Source of the DNA: Sabulitectum sp036743055
GTDB taxonomy: Bacteria > Fermentibacterota > Fermentibacteria > Fermentibacterales > JCC-6
Assembly (NCBI GenBank): GCA_036743055.1
Contig: DAINQE010000012.1
Coordinates: forward strand, 1-55,294
DNA length: 55,294 nucleotides
Direction: 5' to 3'
The notes under the pieces are model-generated. The model saw only the letters and a list, made by a program, of their open reading frames with translations. It ran no database searches and had not been told where the DNA came from. This document shows, one piece after another, positions 8,582-17,454 of the stretch. Within the stretch, counting starts at the first letter, position 1. Every line of letters begins with the position of its first letter. The translations under genes were made by a program, and so were the position numbers.

Positions 8582-9808
8582 ATGACTGCCTCCGGGTCGT
8601 CCATTTCATCCGTCAAGCGCCCTTCACCCGCCTCCAGGGCGGGCCTCAGGAAGGGCGACATAATCCTTTCATGCGCAGGGCTCCCTGTGAGGGACTGGGT
8701 CGATCTCCTCTCGGCGGTCTCCGGTTCATCGGCGGAGCTTGTGGTGAAGAGGGGTCTATCCCTGCGGAGGGTCACACTGAGAAGGGGCCCCGGGGAGGAA
8801 CTGGGGATAGAGCTCTCCTCTTCAGGGCCGGCTCCCTGCAGGAACAGGTGCGTATTCTGCTTCATCGACCAGCAGCCCCCCGGACTCAGGAATACCCTCA
8901 TGGTCAAGGACGACGACGTGAGGTATTCCTTCCTGCAGGGGACCTACATAACCCTTTCCGATTCACAGGTGGATACTGCCATCGACCGGGGCTTCAACAC
9001 CCTGCATGTATCGGTACATTCCACCGACCCGGACCTCAGGGGGAGGATACTGGGAAGACCTCAGCCGATGCCGGTCCTCCCGGGGATAGACAGGCTTGCG
9101 GCCTGCGGCATCCAGGTGCAGGCCCAGATCGTAGAGATACCGGAATGGAATCAGGGAGAGGCCCTGGAAAGGACCATAGCGGACCTCTACGCCAGGGACA
9201 GCGTGAAGATACTGGGAGTGGTCCCTGTGGGTCTCACCGGCCACAGGAAGGGGCTTACACCCCTGAAAGGGCACGATCCAGGGTCCGCGGCCGCCTCCCT
9301 GGAGCTCATCCGTCCATGGCAGGAGAGGGCCATGGCGGAAAGGGGTTTCCCATGGGTGTACGCCGCAGACGAGTACTATCTCCTTTCCGGAACGCCGGTC
9401 CCCGAGGCGGAGTTCTATCAGGGATGCACCCTGGCCGCCAACGGTATAGGCCTCCTCTCAGCTGAGAGGGAGTCCTGCCGTAAGAGGGTCTTCCAGGGCT
9501 CAGGGACGGTTGTCACCGGCGAAGCAGCGAGTGATTTCATCGCCGGTCTTCTCAGGGGATCCGGCTACACGGTAATGACCGTGAAGAACCGTCTCATGGG
9601 CGGTTGCGTAACGGTTTCCGGTCTTCTGGGCGGAAATGAGGTCATTGAGGCTCTTTCAGCGAGATGCCCGTTCGGCGGGAAGGTTTTCCTGCCGGCGTCG
9701 ATGTTCAGTCACCATGGCCTGACACTGGACGGCCATGACCTTGGGAGCATTTCAAAGAACACCGGCCTGGAAGTGCTGATCGCCGACTCGACAGGAGAGC
9801 TGCCATGA
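8582..9808 (+). CDS. DUF512 family PDZ / radical-SAM-like iron-sulfur protein
   Basis: 408 residues. Residues about 8-65 form a PDZ-like module (PASRAGLRKGDIILSCAG). It is followed by a cysteine cluster CRNRCVFCF (Cys86, Cys90, Cys93), a CxxxCxxC arrangement like that of radical-SAM enzymes, then a TIM-barrel-like region with DDVRYSFLQGTYITLS and LHVSVHSTDPDLRGRILG. The DUF512 region covers the C-terminal half (LGVVPVGLTGHRKGL, VYAADEYYLLSG). The family is widespread in anaerobes and cyanobacteria and lacks a proven reaction. It starts directly after the TPR stop codon and overlaps the next gene by ATGA. Family assignment is firm, function unknown. Confidence 0.88.
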   Translation: MTASGSSISSVKRPSPASRAGLRKGDIILSCAGLPVRDWVDLLSAVSGSSAELVVKRGLSLRRVTLRRGPGEELGIELSSSGPAPCRNRCVFCFIDQQPPGLRNTLMVKDDDVRYSFLQGTYITLSDSQVDTAIDRGFNTLHVSVHSTDPDLRGRILGRPQPMPVLPGIDRLAACGIQVQAQIVEIPEWNQGEALERTIADLYARDSVKILGVVPVGLTGHRKGLTPLKGHDPGSAAASLELIRPWQERAMAERGFPWVYAADEYYLLSGTPVPEAEFYQGCTLAANGIGLLSAERESCRKRVFQGSGTVVTGEAASDFIAGLLRGSGYTVMTVKNRLMGGCVTVSGLLGGNEVIEALSARCPFGGKVFLPASMFSHHGLTLDGHDLGSISKNTGLEVLIADSTGELP

Positions 9809-10584
9809 TCCAGGCACAGCTCGCTTTCGGCATTGCTGCCCTCCTGGTGGCCATGATCGGGGTGATCCACTGGCGGCTGGAAATGAAAATGAAGCATATA
9901 AGGGAACTGGAGCGGAACCTGGAGGACGCAAGGAGGGAACTCCTCTCCATGGAAACCCTCAAATCCAGGTTCCTGGGCCGGATCGGCGACGTTCTGGCGG
10001 AGCCTCTGAAAGCGATCGAGTCCACCTCGGAAAAACTGGGAAGGGAGAATCCGGTACTCCCGGATACCGTCCTCCGCGATCTTTCAAGGCTCTCCGAGGA
10101 GGTTCACTCCCTGGTGAGGATACTCACCGTTTTCGAGCAGATATCAAGGGAGGACGGGGAAGATGACGATTCACCCGGGAAGGTCCGGGAGGGCATAGAA
10201 CTCGACAGAATGGTCTCCGAAGCGGTTATGGACTTCGCCGAGGAGGCGGCGGACAGGCTGGTCTCGGTATCCGTGAACATCTCAGGTCAGGGAACCGTAA
10301 TGGGAAACCCTTCCCAACTCTCCGAAGCGGTTGCTTCTCTTCTTCAGGAAGCTCTGAGGAGGGCGGATCCCAACACGGTGCTCACGGTGGAGCTCCGGGC
10401 AGCGGGCAACGTGGAGCTGGAACTGGGCTGGAAAGGTGAGTCCGCCCCCAGGGCAGGGGATGAGAACATACTGGGAACGGGTCTTACGAGGCTGATAGCC
10501 TCATCCCACGGAGGATGGCTCAGCGAAGACTGGAACCAGGGAAGGATAACCCTCATCCTTCCCCGAAAGGATGACGGCGGATGA
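9805..10584 (+). CDS. histidine-kinase-like membrane protein lacking the phospho-acceptor His
   Basis: 259 residues. A membrane helix at about 5-22 is followed by a coiled-coil stretch at about 28-55. Residues about 52-125 resemble a HisKA dimerisation helix, but where kinases read SHELRTPL this one reads GDVLAEPL, with Asp62 in the His position. Residues about 155-255 are HATPase-like: GNPSQLSEAVASLLQEAL matches the N-box helix but lacks the usual Asn, and GTGLTRLIASSHGGWLSEDW followed by LILPR resembles the G2 region and final strand. It may be a sensor or scaffold without kinase activity. No response regulator is adjacent. It overlaps both neighbours by ATGA. Confidence 0.6.
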   Translation: MIQAQLAFGIAALLVAMIGVIHWRLEMKMKHIRELERNLEDARRELLSMETLKSRFLGRIGDVLAEPLKAIESTSEKLGRENPVLPDTVLRDLSRLSEEVHSLVRILTVFEQISREDGEDDDSPGKVREGIELDRMVSEAVMDFAEEAADRLVSVSVNISGQGTVMGNPSQLSEAVASLLQEALRRADPNTVLTVELRAAGNVELELGWKGESAPRAGDENILGTGLTRLIASSHGGWLSEDWNQGRITLILPRKDDGG

Positions 10585-11939
10585 ACCTCGATATTTTCAG
10601 GAAGTACGACATAAGGGGCAGAGCGGACAGTGACCTCACCGACGAGACCGTACGGAAGCTGGGCTTCGTCCTGGGAGGGATGGCGGAGGGGGGAACCATT
10701 GCGGTGGGAAGGGATTGCAGGCTCACAGGGGAGAGGCTTCTCAAAGCCCTTTCTGCGGGAGCTTCCGCCGCTGGATGCAGGGTGCTCGACCTTGGCGTGC
10801 AGACCACCCCCATGACCTATTTCGCCGCCCATACGCTGAAGCCCCGGGTTACGGTTATGATCACCGGAAGCCACAATCCCCCGGAGTACAACGGTTTCAA
10901 GATGATGTCCGGCCTTCATACCCTTTGGGGGGATGAGATAGAGGACATTCGCCAAAGAATGATCGAAACGAGACCGGTGGAGGCTGATGATCCTCCGTCT
11001 CCGGAGCGGGTTTCGGTAACCGAACGCTACCTGGACAGGCTCAGAGCCGAGTTCTCCCCTGAGAGGTCGCTGAAGATAGCCGTGGACGCCGGGAACGGCA
11101 CCGGTGGAGAGTGCTCCGTGAGGCTCCTCAAGGAACTGGGGCACAGGGTGATACCTCTCTTCTGCGAGCCCGACGGGTCCTTTCCCAATCACCATCCGGA
11201 CCCTACTGTGATGGAGAACCTGAAGGACCTGAGGGAAACCGTCGTGACTGAGGGATGCGACCTGGGAATAGCCTTCGACGGAGACGCCGACAGGCTTGGA
11301 ATAGTGGACGAGAGGGGAAACCCGATCTTCGGGGACAGGATACTCTGCGTTCTGGCGGAGAAGGTGCTGGCCGATAATCCCGGTGCCACGATAATAAGCG
11401 AGGTCAAGGCATCGAAGGTATTCTTCTCCAGGGTGGAGGAGCTGGGGGGAAAAGCGCTGATGCTTCCCACGGGGCATTCCATCATAAAGGAGGGGATGGC
11501 CCGGGAAAACGCACTTCTGGCAGGGGAGATGAGCGGGCACATATTCTTCAGGGACAGGTACTTCGGCTACGACGATGCCCTCTACGCCGCACTGAGGTTC
11601 ATGGAAACAGCCATAGAGAACCGCCGCAGAGGTCCGGTTTCCTCACTCACGGCGGACCTTCCTGACATGTTTTCCACTCCGGAGATCCGGGAGGACTGCC
11701 CCGACGGACTCAAGTTCCGCCTGGTCGACAGGGTAAGGAACATTCTCGAGGAAAAGGGATACAGTGTGAACGATACTGACGGGGTCAGGGTCGACTTCGC
11801 GGACGGCTGGGGGCTCCTGAGGGCCTCCAACACGCAGCCTGTTCTGGTAATGCGTTTCGAAGCCCGGACCGAAGACCTTGCGGATAAATATGAAGAAGAG
11901 ATCAGAAGAACACTGGATAAAGCCCGGGAGGATATCTGA
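10581..11939 (+). CDS. phosphomannomutase / phosphoglucomutase
   Basis: 452 residues, standard for the bacterial alpha-D-phosphohexomutase family (ManB/AlgC type). It moves phosphate between C1 and C6 of glucose or mannose to supply nucleotide sugars for envelope polysaccharides. Seen are the N-terminal FRKYDIRG, the phosphoserine loop TGSHNPPEYNGFK, the metal loop FDGDADRLGIVDE, the sugar-binding GEMSGHIFF and the C-terminal phosphate-binding LRASNTQPVLVMRFE. The ATG overlaps the upstream TGA, and the stop overlaps the moxR start (TGATG). Which sugar is preferred cannot be told from the motifs. Confidence 0.92.
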   Translation: MNLDIFRKYDIRGRADSDLTDETVRKLGFVLGGMAEGGTIAVGRDCRLTGERLLKALSAGASAAGCRVLDLGVQTTPMTYFAAHTLKPRVTVMITGSHNPPEYNGFKMMSGLHTLWGDEIEDIRQRMIETRPVEADDPPSPERVSVTERYLDRLRAEFSPERSLKIAVDAGNGTGGECSVRLLKELGHRVIPLFCEPDGSFPNHHPDPTVMENLKDLRETVVTEGCDLGIAFDGDADRLGIVDERGNPIFGDRILCVLAEKVLADNPGATIISEVKASKVFFSRVEELGGKALMLPTGHSIIKEGMARENALLAGEMSGHIFFRDRYFGYDDALYAALRFMETAIENRRRGPVSSLTADLPDMFSTPEIREDCPDGLKFRLVDRVRNILEEKGYSVNDTDGVRVDFADGWGLLRASNTQPVLVMRFEARTEDLADKYEEEIRRTLDKAREDI

Positions 11940-12937
11940 TGTCCAGAGAAATCGTTGAAAAGCTCGAGGGCGAGGTCGCGGAGGCCTCCCAGCTGCTCAG
12001 GGACGTAACAGCCCAGTTCTCGAAGGTGGTGGTTGGCCAGGAGGAGTTTCGAACCGGGCTGCTTACCGCCCTTCTTTCCAACGGCCACGTTCTCATCGAG
12101 GGGGTTCCGGGGCTGGCCAAGACCCTGGCCGCCAGCACCCTGTCGGACTGCATGGACGCAAGGTTCTCCAGGATACAGTTCACCCCCGACCTTCTCCCGG
12201 CGGACATCACCGGCACCATGATCTACCAGCCCCAGAAGGGGACATTCATAGAACGCATGGGGCCAATCTTTGCCCAGATGGTCCTGGCCGATGAGATAAA
12301 CCGGGCCCCCGCCAAGGTTCAGAGCGCGCTGCTGGAAGCCATGCAGGAGAGGCAGGTGACCTTCGGAGGCATAACCCACCCCCTTCCGGAACCATTCTTC
12401 GTTATGGCCACCCAGAACCCCATAGAGCAGGAGGGTACATACCCGCTCCCGGAGGCCCAGGTGGACAGGTTCATGCTGAAGCTGATCATCGACTATCCAA
12501 CCCCCGACCAGGAGATGGAGATACTCACCAGGATGGGTGGAGGAGGAAAGCCGAAGGCCGCCAGGGTGATGACCACGGAACAGCTCTCGAACCTGAAGGA
12601 CCTCTCCAACAGGATACTCGTCGAGGAAGACGTCCTTTCCTACATAGTGAGGATGGTGGACGCAACCAGGCATCCCAGGCTCTACGGCCTCCGTGACCTG
12701 GAAGACCTTATCCAGGTGGGATCGAGCCCCAGGGGTTCTCTGGCACTCCTTGCCGCCTCCAGGTCCAGGGCACTGCTCTACGGACAGGCCTTCGTTACCC
12801 CTGACCTGGTGAAGGAGGTTGCCCCCGACGCCCTGCGCCACAGGATAATAAGGTCCTTCGAGGCCGAGGCGGAGGAGGTTTCCGTGGGGGAGATACTCTC
12901 CACCATTCTCGACAAGGTCCCGGTAACCAGGCGGTAG
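11939..12937 (+). CDS. moxR: MoxR family AAA+ ATPase
   Basis: 332 residues, complete. The P-loop is EGVPGLAKT, Walker B is VLADEINRAP, followed by AKVQSALLEAMQERQVT and the sensor region ATQNPIEQEGTYPLPEAQ with the arginine-finger region VDRFMLK. MoxR ATPases act as cytoplasmic chaperones that activate partners carrying von Willebrand A domains. That fits the downstream order DUF58, BatA and BatB. The start codon overlaps the mutase stop, and the next gene starts six bases after its stop. Confidence 0.95.
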   Translation: MSREIVEKLEGEVAEASQLLRDVTAQFSKVVVGQEEFRTGLLTALLSNGHVLIEGVPGLAKTLAASTLSDCMDARFSRIQFTPDLLPADITGTMIYQPQKGTFIERMGPIFAQMVLADEINRAPAKVQSALLEAMQERQVTFGGITHPLPEPFFVMATQNPIEQEGTYPLPEAQVDRFMLKLIIDYPTPDQEMEILTRMGGGGKPKAARVMTTEQLSNLKDLSNRILVEEDVLSYIVRMVDATRHPRLYGLRDLEDLIQVGSSPRGSLALLAASRSRALLYGQAFVTPDLVKEVAPDALRHRIIRSFEAEAEEVSVGEILSTILDKVPVTRR

Positions 12938-12943
12938 ACCGTA

Positions 12944-13831
12944 ATGGAAACCGCACACGGCCTTTTCAGACGGGTTCAGAGAATTGAGATACACACCAGG
13001 AAACTGGTGGACCAGCTCATGGGGGGCGATTACCGTTCCGTCTTCCGCGGCCAGGGAATGGAGTTCTGCGACTACAGGCCCTATGTGGAGGGCGACGACC
13101 CCAGGCTGATAGACTGGAACGTAACCGCAAGGACCATGAATCCCTTCGTGAAGATCCTCGCCGAGGAGAGGGAACTCCAGGTGATGCTGGTGGTGGACGT
13201 TTCCGGCAGCCTCAACTTCGGATCCATCAACCTCACCAAGGCGGACAGAGTGGCCGAGACCGCGGCGGTGGTGGCCCTCTCCGCAGCCAGGAGCAACGAC
13301 AGGGTCGGCCTCCTTACCTTCGGGGACAAGGTCTACAACTACGTTCCCCCTGACAAGGGCAGGGCCCATTCCCTCTCCATCATACAGAAGGTCCTCGAGG
13401 CTTCCGACCACCAGGAAAAGGCCGATGTGGAGAACGCCTTCGCCTTCCTGGGGAGGGTGCTCAAGAGAAGGGCGTTGATCTTCCTCGTCAGCGACTTCCG
13501 TTTCGGGGACAAGGGCGAAAAGAAGCTCCGCGTCTTCTCATCGAAGCACGACATGGTGGGCATACACATCTTCGACCCCAGGGAGGTGCGGGTCCCGGAC
13601 ATCGGGAGGATACGCTTCAGGGACCCGGAAACAGGGGAGGAGAGCATAGTCAACACCTCCAGCCATTCCTGGCAGAAGGCCTTCACCGCAAGGGTCCAGG
13701 CCGACGCAGCCGCCAGGGAAAAGCTCTGCAGGAGAACCAGGCTGGATGTGGTGAGCATTTCCACCGCCGACGACCTGGTGCTGCCCCTGAGGCGCTTTTT
13801 CCACCTCCGCAAGCGGAGGAGGGCCCACTGA
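12944..13831 (+). CDS. DUF58 (vWA-like) protein
   Basis: 295 residues. It contains the DUF58 signature GDYRSVFRGQGMEFCDYRPY, then EGDDPRLIDWNVTARTMNP, and a vWA metal-ion-dependent adhesion site beginning VVDVSGS, with a matching Asp in FLVSDFRFGDKG. DUF58 proteins are regular partners of MoxR ATPases and are thought to be their targets. There is no signal peptide, so it should lie at the cytoplasmic side. The ATG at 12944 follows moxR by six bases. Its TGA overlaps the ATG of the next gene. Confidence 0.92.
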   Translation: METAHGLFRRVQRIEIHTRKLVDQLMGGDYRSVFRGQGMEFCDYRPYVEGDDPRLIDWNVTARTMNPFVKILAEERELQVMLVVDVSGSLNFGSINLTKADRVAETAAVVALSAARSNDRVGLLTFGDKVYNYVPPDKGRAHSLSIIQKVLEASDHQEKADVENAFAFLGRVLKRRALIFLVSDFRFGDKGEKKLRVFSSKHDMVGIHIFDPREVRVPDIGRIRFRDPETGEESIVNTSSHSWQKAFTARVQADAAAREKLCRRTRLDVVSISTADDLVLPLRRFFHLRKRRRAH

Positions 13832-14685
13832 TGATGCCGGTTCTTACCGCATGTCTTCTGATTCTGACCGCGGCCTACACCGAGATAGGCAGCGGACTTC
13901 CCGGAACCGTGGACTACATGGTCCCCGAAGGCTTTCAGACGGAAGCCCTTCCGGTGGACTCCACCTGGGTCGTTGTAAACGGTGACAGCGGCAGCTTCAC
14001 CGTGGTGCCCCTGGTTCTCTCCGATACACTGGACCTTCCCCCCCTTACGGGCTGGAATGCCCAGGGGGACACCATGACCTTCCAGCCCCCGCTGGTGATA
14101 GCGGTCCCCTCGTTTCCCGACACCCTTATGGATCCTTCCTTCCCGGTCTATCCCTGCTTCATGGACATCCCTCCGGGTCTTCCGGAGGACTACGCGCGGA
14201 ACATGAGCTTCTGGCTGGTATGGACCCAGTCTCCGCCCTTCCCATGGCTTCCCGTGGCCGGCGGGGTCCTGCTGCTGGCCGCGGCGGCTTATTTCCTCAT
14301 CAGAAGGAAGCGTTCAGGCACAGTGGAGGAAGAAGCACCAGAGGAGAGGATACCTCCCGGGAAGGAGGCAGAAAGGGAGGCCCTGGCCCTGCTGGAGTCG
14401 GAGAACTACCTGCACGGAAGGTGGCCCCAGCTCTTCACGGAAGTTGACAGGCAGTACAGGGTCACCGTGGCCGGAAAGTTCGGCGTGGCGAACAGGGCCC
14501 TTACACACAATCAGATATCCCGCGCCATCGTCTCCTCCGCAGACGGAAGGAAGTTCAACGAAGAAGCAGCCGAACTGGTGAGGGAGATCACACTGCAGCT
14601 CTACGCCGACTGGGGAAGCTCCAGGGACAGGGCAGCCGGGTTCATCAGGAAGCTGGCAAAGCTGAGAAGGGAGTGGTCCAGGTGA
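13831..14685 (+). CDS. single-pass membrane protein of the Bat operon (DUF4381/BatD-like)
   Basis: 284 residues. A signal peptide covers about 1-16. A beta-rich periplasmic domain runs to about 128 and includes WVVVNGDSGSFTVVPLVLSD. A membrane helix lies at about 136-153 (VAGGVLLLAAAAYFLI), followed by a basic, then acidic cytoplasmic linker. The C-terminal 110 residues are helical (ALALLESENYLHGRWPQLF). This resembles the truncated BatD-like or DUF4381 proteins often found between DUF58 and BatA genes. Role in the complex is inferred from position only. ATG and stop overlap both neighbours. Confidence 0.65.
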   Translation: MMPVLTACLLILTAAYTEIGSGLPGTVDYMVPEGFQTEALPVDSTWVVVNGDSGSFTVVPLVLSDTLDLPPLTGWNAQGDTMTFQPPLVIAVPSFPDTLMDPSFPVYPCFMDIPPGLPEDYARNMSFWLVWTQSPPFPWLPVAGGVLLLAAAAYFLIRRKRSGTVEEEAPEERIPPGKEAEREALALLESENYLHGRWPQLFTEVDRQYRVTVAGKFGVANRALTHNQISRAIVSSADGRKFNEEAAELVREITLQLYADWGSSRDRAAGFIRKLAKLRREWSR

Positions 14686-15626
14686 TACGATTCGCAACAT
14701 ATCCCGTTCTCTTCGCCTTCCCTGTGATGCTCTTCCTGTCAGCGATCCTCAGGAAAAAACGCCAACAGGTCTCCAGGGGAGCGGTTTTCACTGGACCCTT
14801 CAGCGGGACGCCGGAATCCGCCGAGGGAAGGTTCTTCACCGTTTTCCTTCCCTGGACGGGCATCCTCTTCCTGATCATTGCCCTTGCCCGGCCCCAGACC
14901 GGCTTCGAAAGGCTGCCCGACTCAGGGGAGGGCGTGGACATCGTTCTGGCCCTTGACGTTTCCACCAGCATGCTGGCGGAGGACTACAGCCCCAACAGGC
15001 TGGAGGTGGCCAAGGACGCCGCACTGGAGTTCATAGAGAACCGTCCCAACGATCGTATCGGCCTTGTGCTCTACGCCGCCGAGCCGGTAACCATATGCCC
15101 TCCCACCTTCGACCATGAGACCCTGCGGAGGTTCATCGAGAACGCCCGGCTGGGATACCTCACCGACGGCACCGCAATCGGCGCCGGTCTGGCCACCGCG
15201 GCCAGGGGTCTCGGCTCATCCAGCACTGACAGGCGGGTGATCGTACTCCTTTCCGACGGCGTGGAGACCGCAGGTGTGATCGACCCCATTACCGTGGCCC
15301 AGGCGGTGAACACCCTGCACGGAGACAGCATTTCCGTCTATACGGTGGCCATAGGCAGGGAGGAGAGCGGCTACGAGGTGGACAGGGAAACGCTTTCCGA
15401 GATAGCGGCGCTGAACAACGGAAGGCTCTTCAGCGTTTCCAGCGGCAGGGAACTTGAGGAGGTCTACGAGGAGATCGACCGCCTCGAGGCTTCCCTTCTG
15501 CCGGAATCAGGGCTCTTCGTCTACAAGGATCATTACCTGGGATGGCTCATTGCCGGGCTGGCACTGCTGGCATTGGCAGAGTACGGCCGGTGGAAGGCCT
15601 TCAGGATAACGGGGGGGGGGAACTGA
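14682..15626 (+). CDS. batA: BatA-like von Willebrand A membrane protein
   Basis: 314 residues from the GTG at 14682, which overlaps the upstream TGA (GTGA) and has AAGGGAG eight bases before it; a GTG three codons earlier lies on that ribosome site. Membrane helices lie near residues 5-24 and 55-72, with another near 290-305. Between them is a vWA domain with a complete metal site: LALDVSTSM, DGTAIG and LLSDGVETAG. BatA/BatB proteins form an inner-membrane complex linked to oxygen and stress tolerance in Bacteroides and Leptospira. The spacing and gene order strongly support membership in that complex. Confidence 0.92.
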   Translation: MIRFATYPVLFAFPVMLFLSAILRKKRQQVSRGAVFTGPFSGTPESAEGRFFTVFLPWTGILFLIIALARPQTGFERLPDSGEGVDIVLALDVSTSMLAEDYSPNRLEVAKDAALEFIENRPNDRIGLVLYAAEPVTICPPTFDHETLRRFIENARLGYLTDGTAIGAGLATAARGLGSSSTDRRVIVLLSDGVETAGVIDPITVAQAVNTLHGDSISVYTVAIGREESGYEVDRETLSEIAALNNGRLFSVSSGRELEEVYEEIDRLEASLLPESGLFVYKDHYLGWLIAGLALLALAEYGRWKAFRITGGGN

Positions 15627-16603
15627 TGAGCTTTCAGGAACCGCTTATGCTCCTCCTTGCCCTGGCGGCGCCGCTTTACTGGTGGCTCAGGACCAGATGG
15701 CTCAGGGATGACGAGAAGAGGCTCCGCAGGTTCGTCCGCCCGGTGCTCTGGGAAAAGGTGGGCATTGCCCCTCCGGCGCAGCATACCGCAAGCAGGATAC
15801 TCTTCTCCGTCTCTATACTCTTCTTAGCCGCCGCGGCCGCCGGGCCGGTGTGGGGACATTCGGATGCCTACATTCCCACCGGCGGCAGGAACGTGGTGGT
15901 GGCCCTGGATGTATCCCGCTCCATGTGGTGCGACGACGAGAGCCCCACAAGGCTGGGCAGGGCTGCGCTTGAGATAAGAAGGCTCATCGAATCCATGCCG
16001 GGAACCAGGTTCAGTCTTGTCCTCTTCAGCGGAAGGGCCAGACTCGCGGTACCGATAACCCTGGACACCGCCTTCCTGCTGGACAGGATACCCTCGTCGC
16101 CCATGGACGACACCGCACTTCCCGACGGCACCACGCTGAGCAACCTGGTGGAGGTGATGGCCACCGCCCTGCCCGACATGGACCTTGAGGGGCAGGTGGG
16201 GATCGTGTTCTCAGACGGAGGTTTCCACGACTTCAACCTTGAAAGGGCCATCGATGAGGCCAACAGCCGCCGTATATCCCTTGTTGCGGTGGGTGTGGGA
16301 GGGGATACCCCGGTGACAGTGCCCGGGGAGAACGGACCCCTGGTCTGGGATGGCGACACGGTCAGGACGGTCCTGGAGGAGGAAACCCTCAGGCAGCTGG
16401 CGGAGGAGACCGGAGGGTTCTACACCAGGATATCCGAAGCACCTGACCTTTCCGGACCGCTGAACGATATGCTCAGCATGAGTTCCGCCGACGTGAACGC
16501 CGACATCGCCGGGGCAACCGGCGCCCGCAGGTTCCAGTACTTCCTGGGTGCGGGGCTCGTTCTCATCCTTGCCGCTGTGTGGCTGGAGGGGAGGGGAAAA
16601 TGA
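15626..16603 (+). CDS. batB: BatB-like von Willebrand A membrane protein
   Basis: 325 residues from the ATG at 15626, which overlaps the batA TGA; an upstream ATG at 15542 lies inside batA and is unlikely. N-terminal helices lie near 5-20 and 55-75, and a C-terminal helix at about 302-318. The vWA metal site reads VALDVSRSM, DGTTLS and VFSDGGFHD. It is the second vWA subunit of the Bat complex and pairs with BatA. The stop overlaps the batC start as ATGA. Confidence 0.92.
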   Translation: MSFQEPLMLLLALAAPLYWWLRTRWLRDDEKRLRRFVRPVLWEKVGIAPPAQHTASRILFSVSILFLAAAAAGPVWGHSDAYIPTGGRNVVVALDVSRSMWCDDESPTRLGRAALEIRRLIESMPGTRFSLVLFSGRARLAVPITLDTAFLLDRIPSSPMDDTALPDGTTLSNLVEVMATALPDMDLEGQVGIVFSDGGFHDFNLERAIDEANSRRISLVAVGVGGDTPVTVPGENGPLVWDGDTVRTVLEEETLRQLAEETGGFYTRISEAPDLSGPLNDMLSMSSADVNADIAGATGARRFQYFLGAGLVLILAAVWLEGRGK

Positions 16604-17454
16604 CATCGATGATCGCAGTGCTTTTCCTGCTCCTTTCCGCTCCCCAGAGAACGCCCCTGCTCAACCTCTACCTGGAAGCGGCGGACCACGCGGCCGATGG
16701 AAACCTCCAGGAGGCCTCCAGCAGGCTGGAGGAGATCGCAGCCAGGATGCCCGATGATCCCAGGGCACGGTACAACAGTGGAATAAACTCGATGCTGGCC
16801 GGTGACTTCGCCTCCGCCGACAGCATTCTCTCCTCGCTGCCCCAGGGGAACATCCAGGGTGACACACTGCTTGAAGCGCTCTCATCGGCAAGGCTTGGCA
16901 ATGCCATGGCTCAGGGCGACTACGCCGGGGTCCAGAGCGTGGTCGAGATGCTGCTGCCCAGGATATCCGCCGGGGAGGCATCCATGAGGATGGCCCAGAA
17001 CTGGGAGGTGGCCCTGAAATGGCTCCAGCAGAACGAACCTCCGCCCCCTGAGGATCAGCAGGATCAGGAAGATCAGCAGGATCAGGAAGATCAACAGGAT
17101 CAGGANNNNNNNNNNNNNNNNNNNNNNNNNNNNNNNNNNNNNNNNNNNNNNNNNNNNNNNNNNNNNNNNNNNNNNNNNNNNNNNNNNNNNNNNNNNNNNN
17201 NNNNNCAGGATCAGGAAGACCAGCAGGATCAGGAAGATCAACAGGATCAGGAAGACCAGCAAGATCAGCAGGACCAGGAAGACCAGGAGAATGAGGACCA
17301 GGAGGAAGAGGAGCAGGAGAACCAGCCTCCGCCTCCCTCCAATCCGGAGATGACCCCGGAGATCGCCAGGGCAATACTGGACATGGTGGAAGAAGCCAGC
17401 GCCGACACTGCTTCCGCAGTTCCAGGCGGTTCCATAGGAGCGCCGGTTTGGTAA
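16600..17454 (+). CDS. batC: BatC-like TPR protein with Gln-Asp-Glu repeats, spanning an assembly gap
   Basis: The ATG at 16600 overlaps the batB stop. The precursor begins with a hydrophobic segment (MIAVLFLLLSA) and TPR-like helices to about residue 145, including EEIAARMPDDPRARYNSGIN. A low-complexity tract of QQDQED units (18 bp each) follows and is broken by 100 N at 17106-17205. Beyond it comes an acidic stretch and a conserved tail (EIARAILDMVEEASA). BatC proteins of other bacteria also have a TPR region followed by a Gln-rich tract. The stated length of 284 is nominal because the gap length is unknown; the frame agrees on both sides. The tract may vary in repeat number. Confidence 0.82.
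   Translation: MTSMIAVLFLLLSAPQRTPLLNLYLEAADHAADGNLQEASSRLEEIAARMPDDPRARYNSGINSMLAGDFASADSILSSLPQGNIQGDTLLEALSSARLGNAMAQGDYAGVQSVVEMLLPRISAGEASMRMAQNWEVALKWLQQNEPPPPEDQQDQEDQQDQEDQQDQXXXXXXXXXXXXXXXXXXXXXXXXXXXXXXXXXXQDQEDQQDQEDQQDQEDQQDQQDQEDQENEDQEEEEQENQPPPPSNPEMTPEIARAILDMVEEASADTASAVPGGSIGAPVW
17050..17285 (+). repeat. tandem 18-bp repeat encoding QQDQED, containing a sequence gap
   Basis: Units of CAGCAGGATCAGGAAGAT with a few synonymous third-base changes (GAC for GAT, CAA for CAG) run up to and beyond the N run. The near-identity of units probably caused the assembly break. Protein-level purity with some synonymous change suggests selection for the peptide. Confidence 0.85.
17106..17205. 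other. assembly gap of 100 N inside batC
   Basis: Exactly 100 N, a placeholder length. The flanks are the same tandem repeat, so the true length is unknown. Confidence 0.97.

Noticed and set aside
11582..13411. A 609-codon open frame antisense to the mutase, MoxR and DUF58 genes
   Set aside because: Shadow frame caused by GC-rich third positions; all three sense genes are canonical.
17050..17285. Tandem repeats as a possible CRISPR array
   Set aside because: Units are contiguous without spacers, stay in frame and encode a BatC-type tract.
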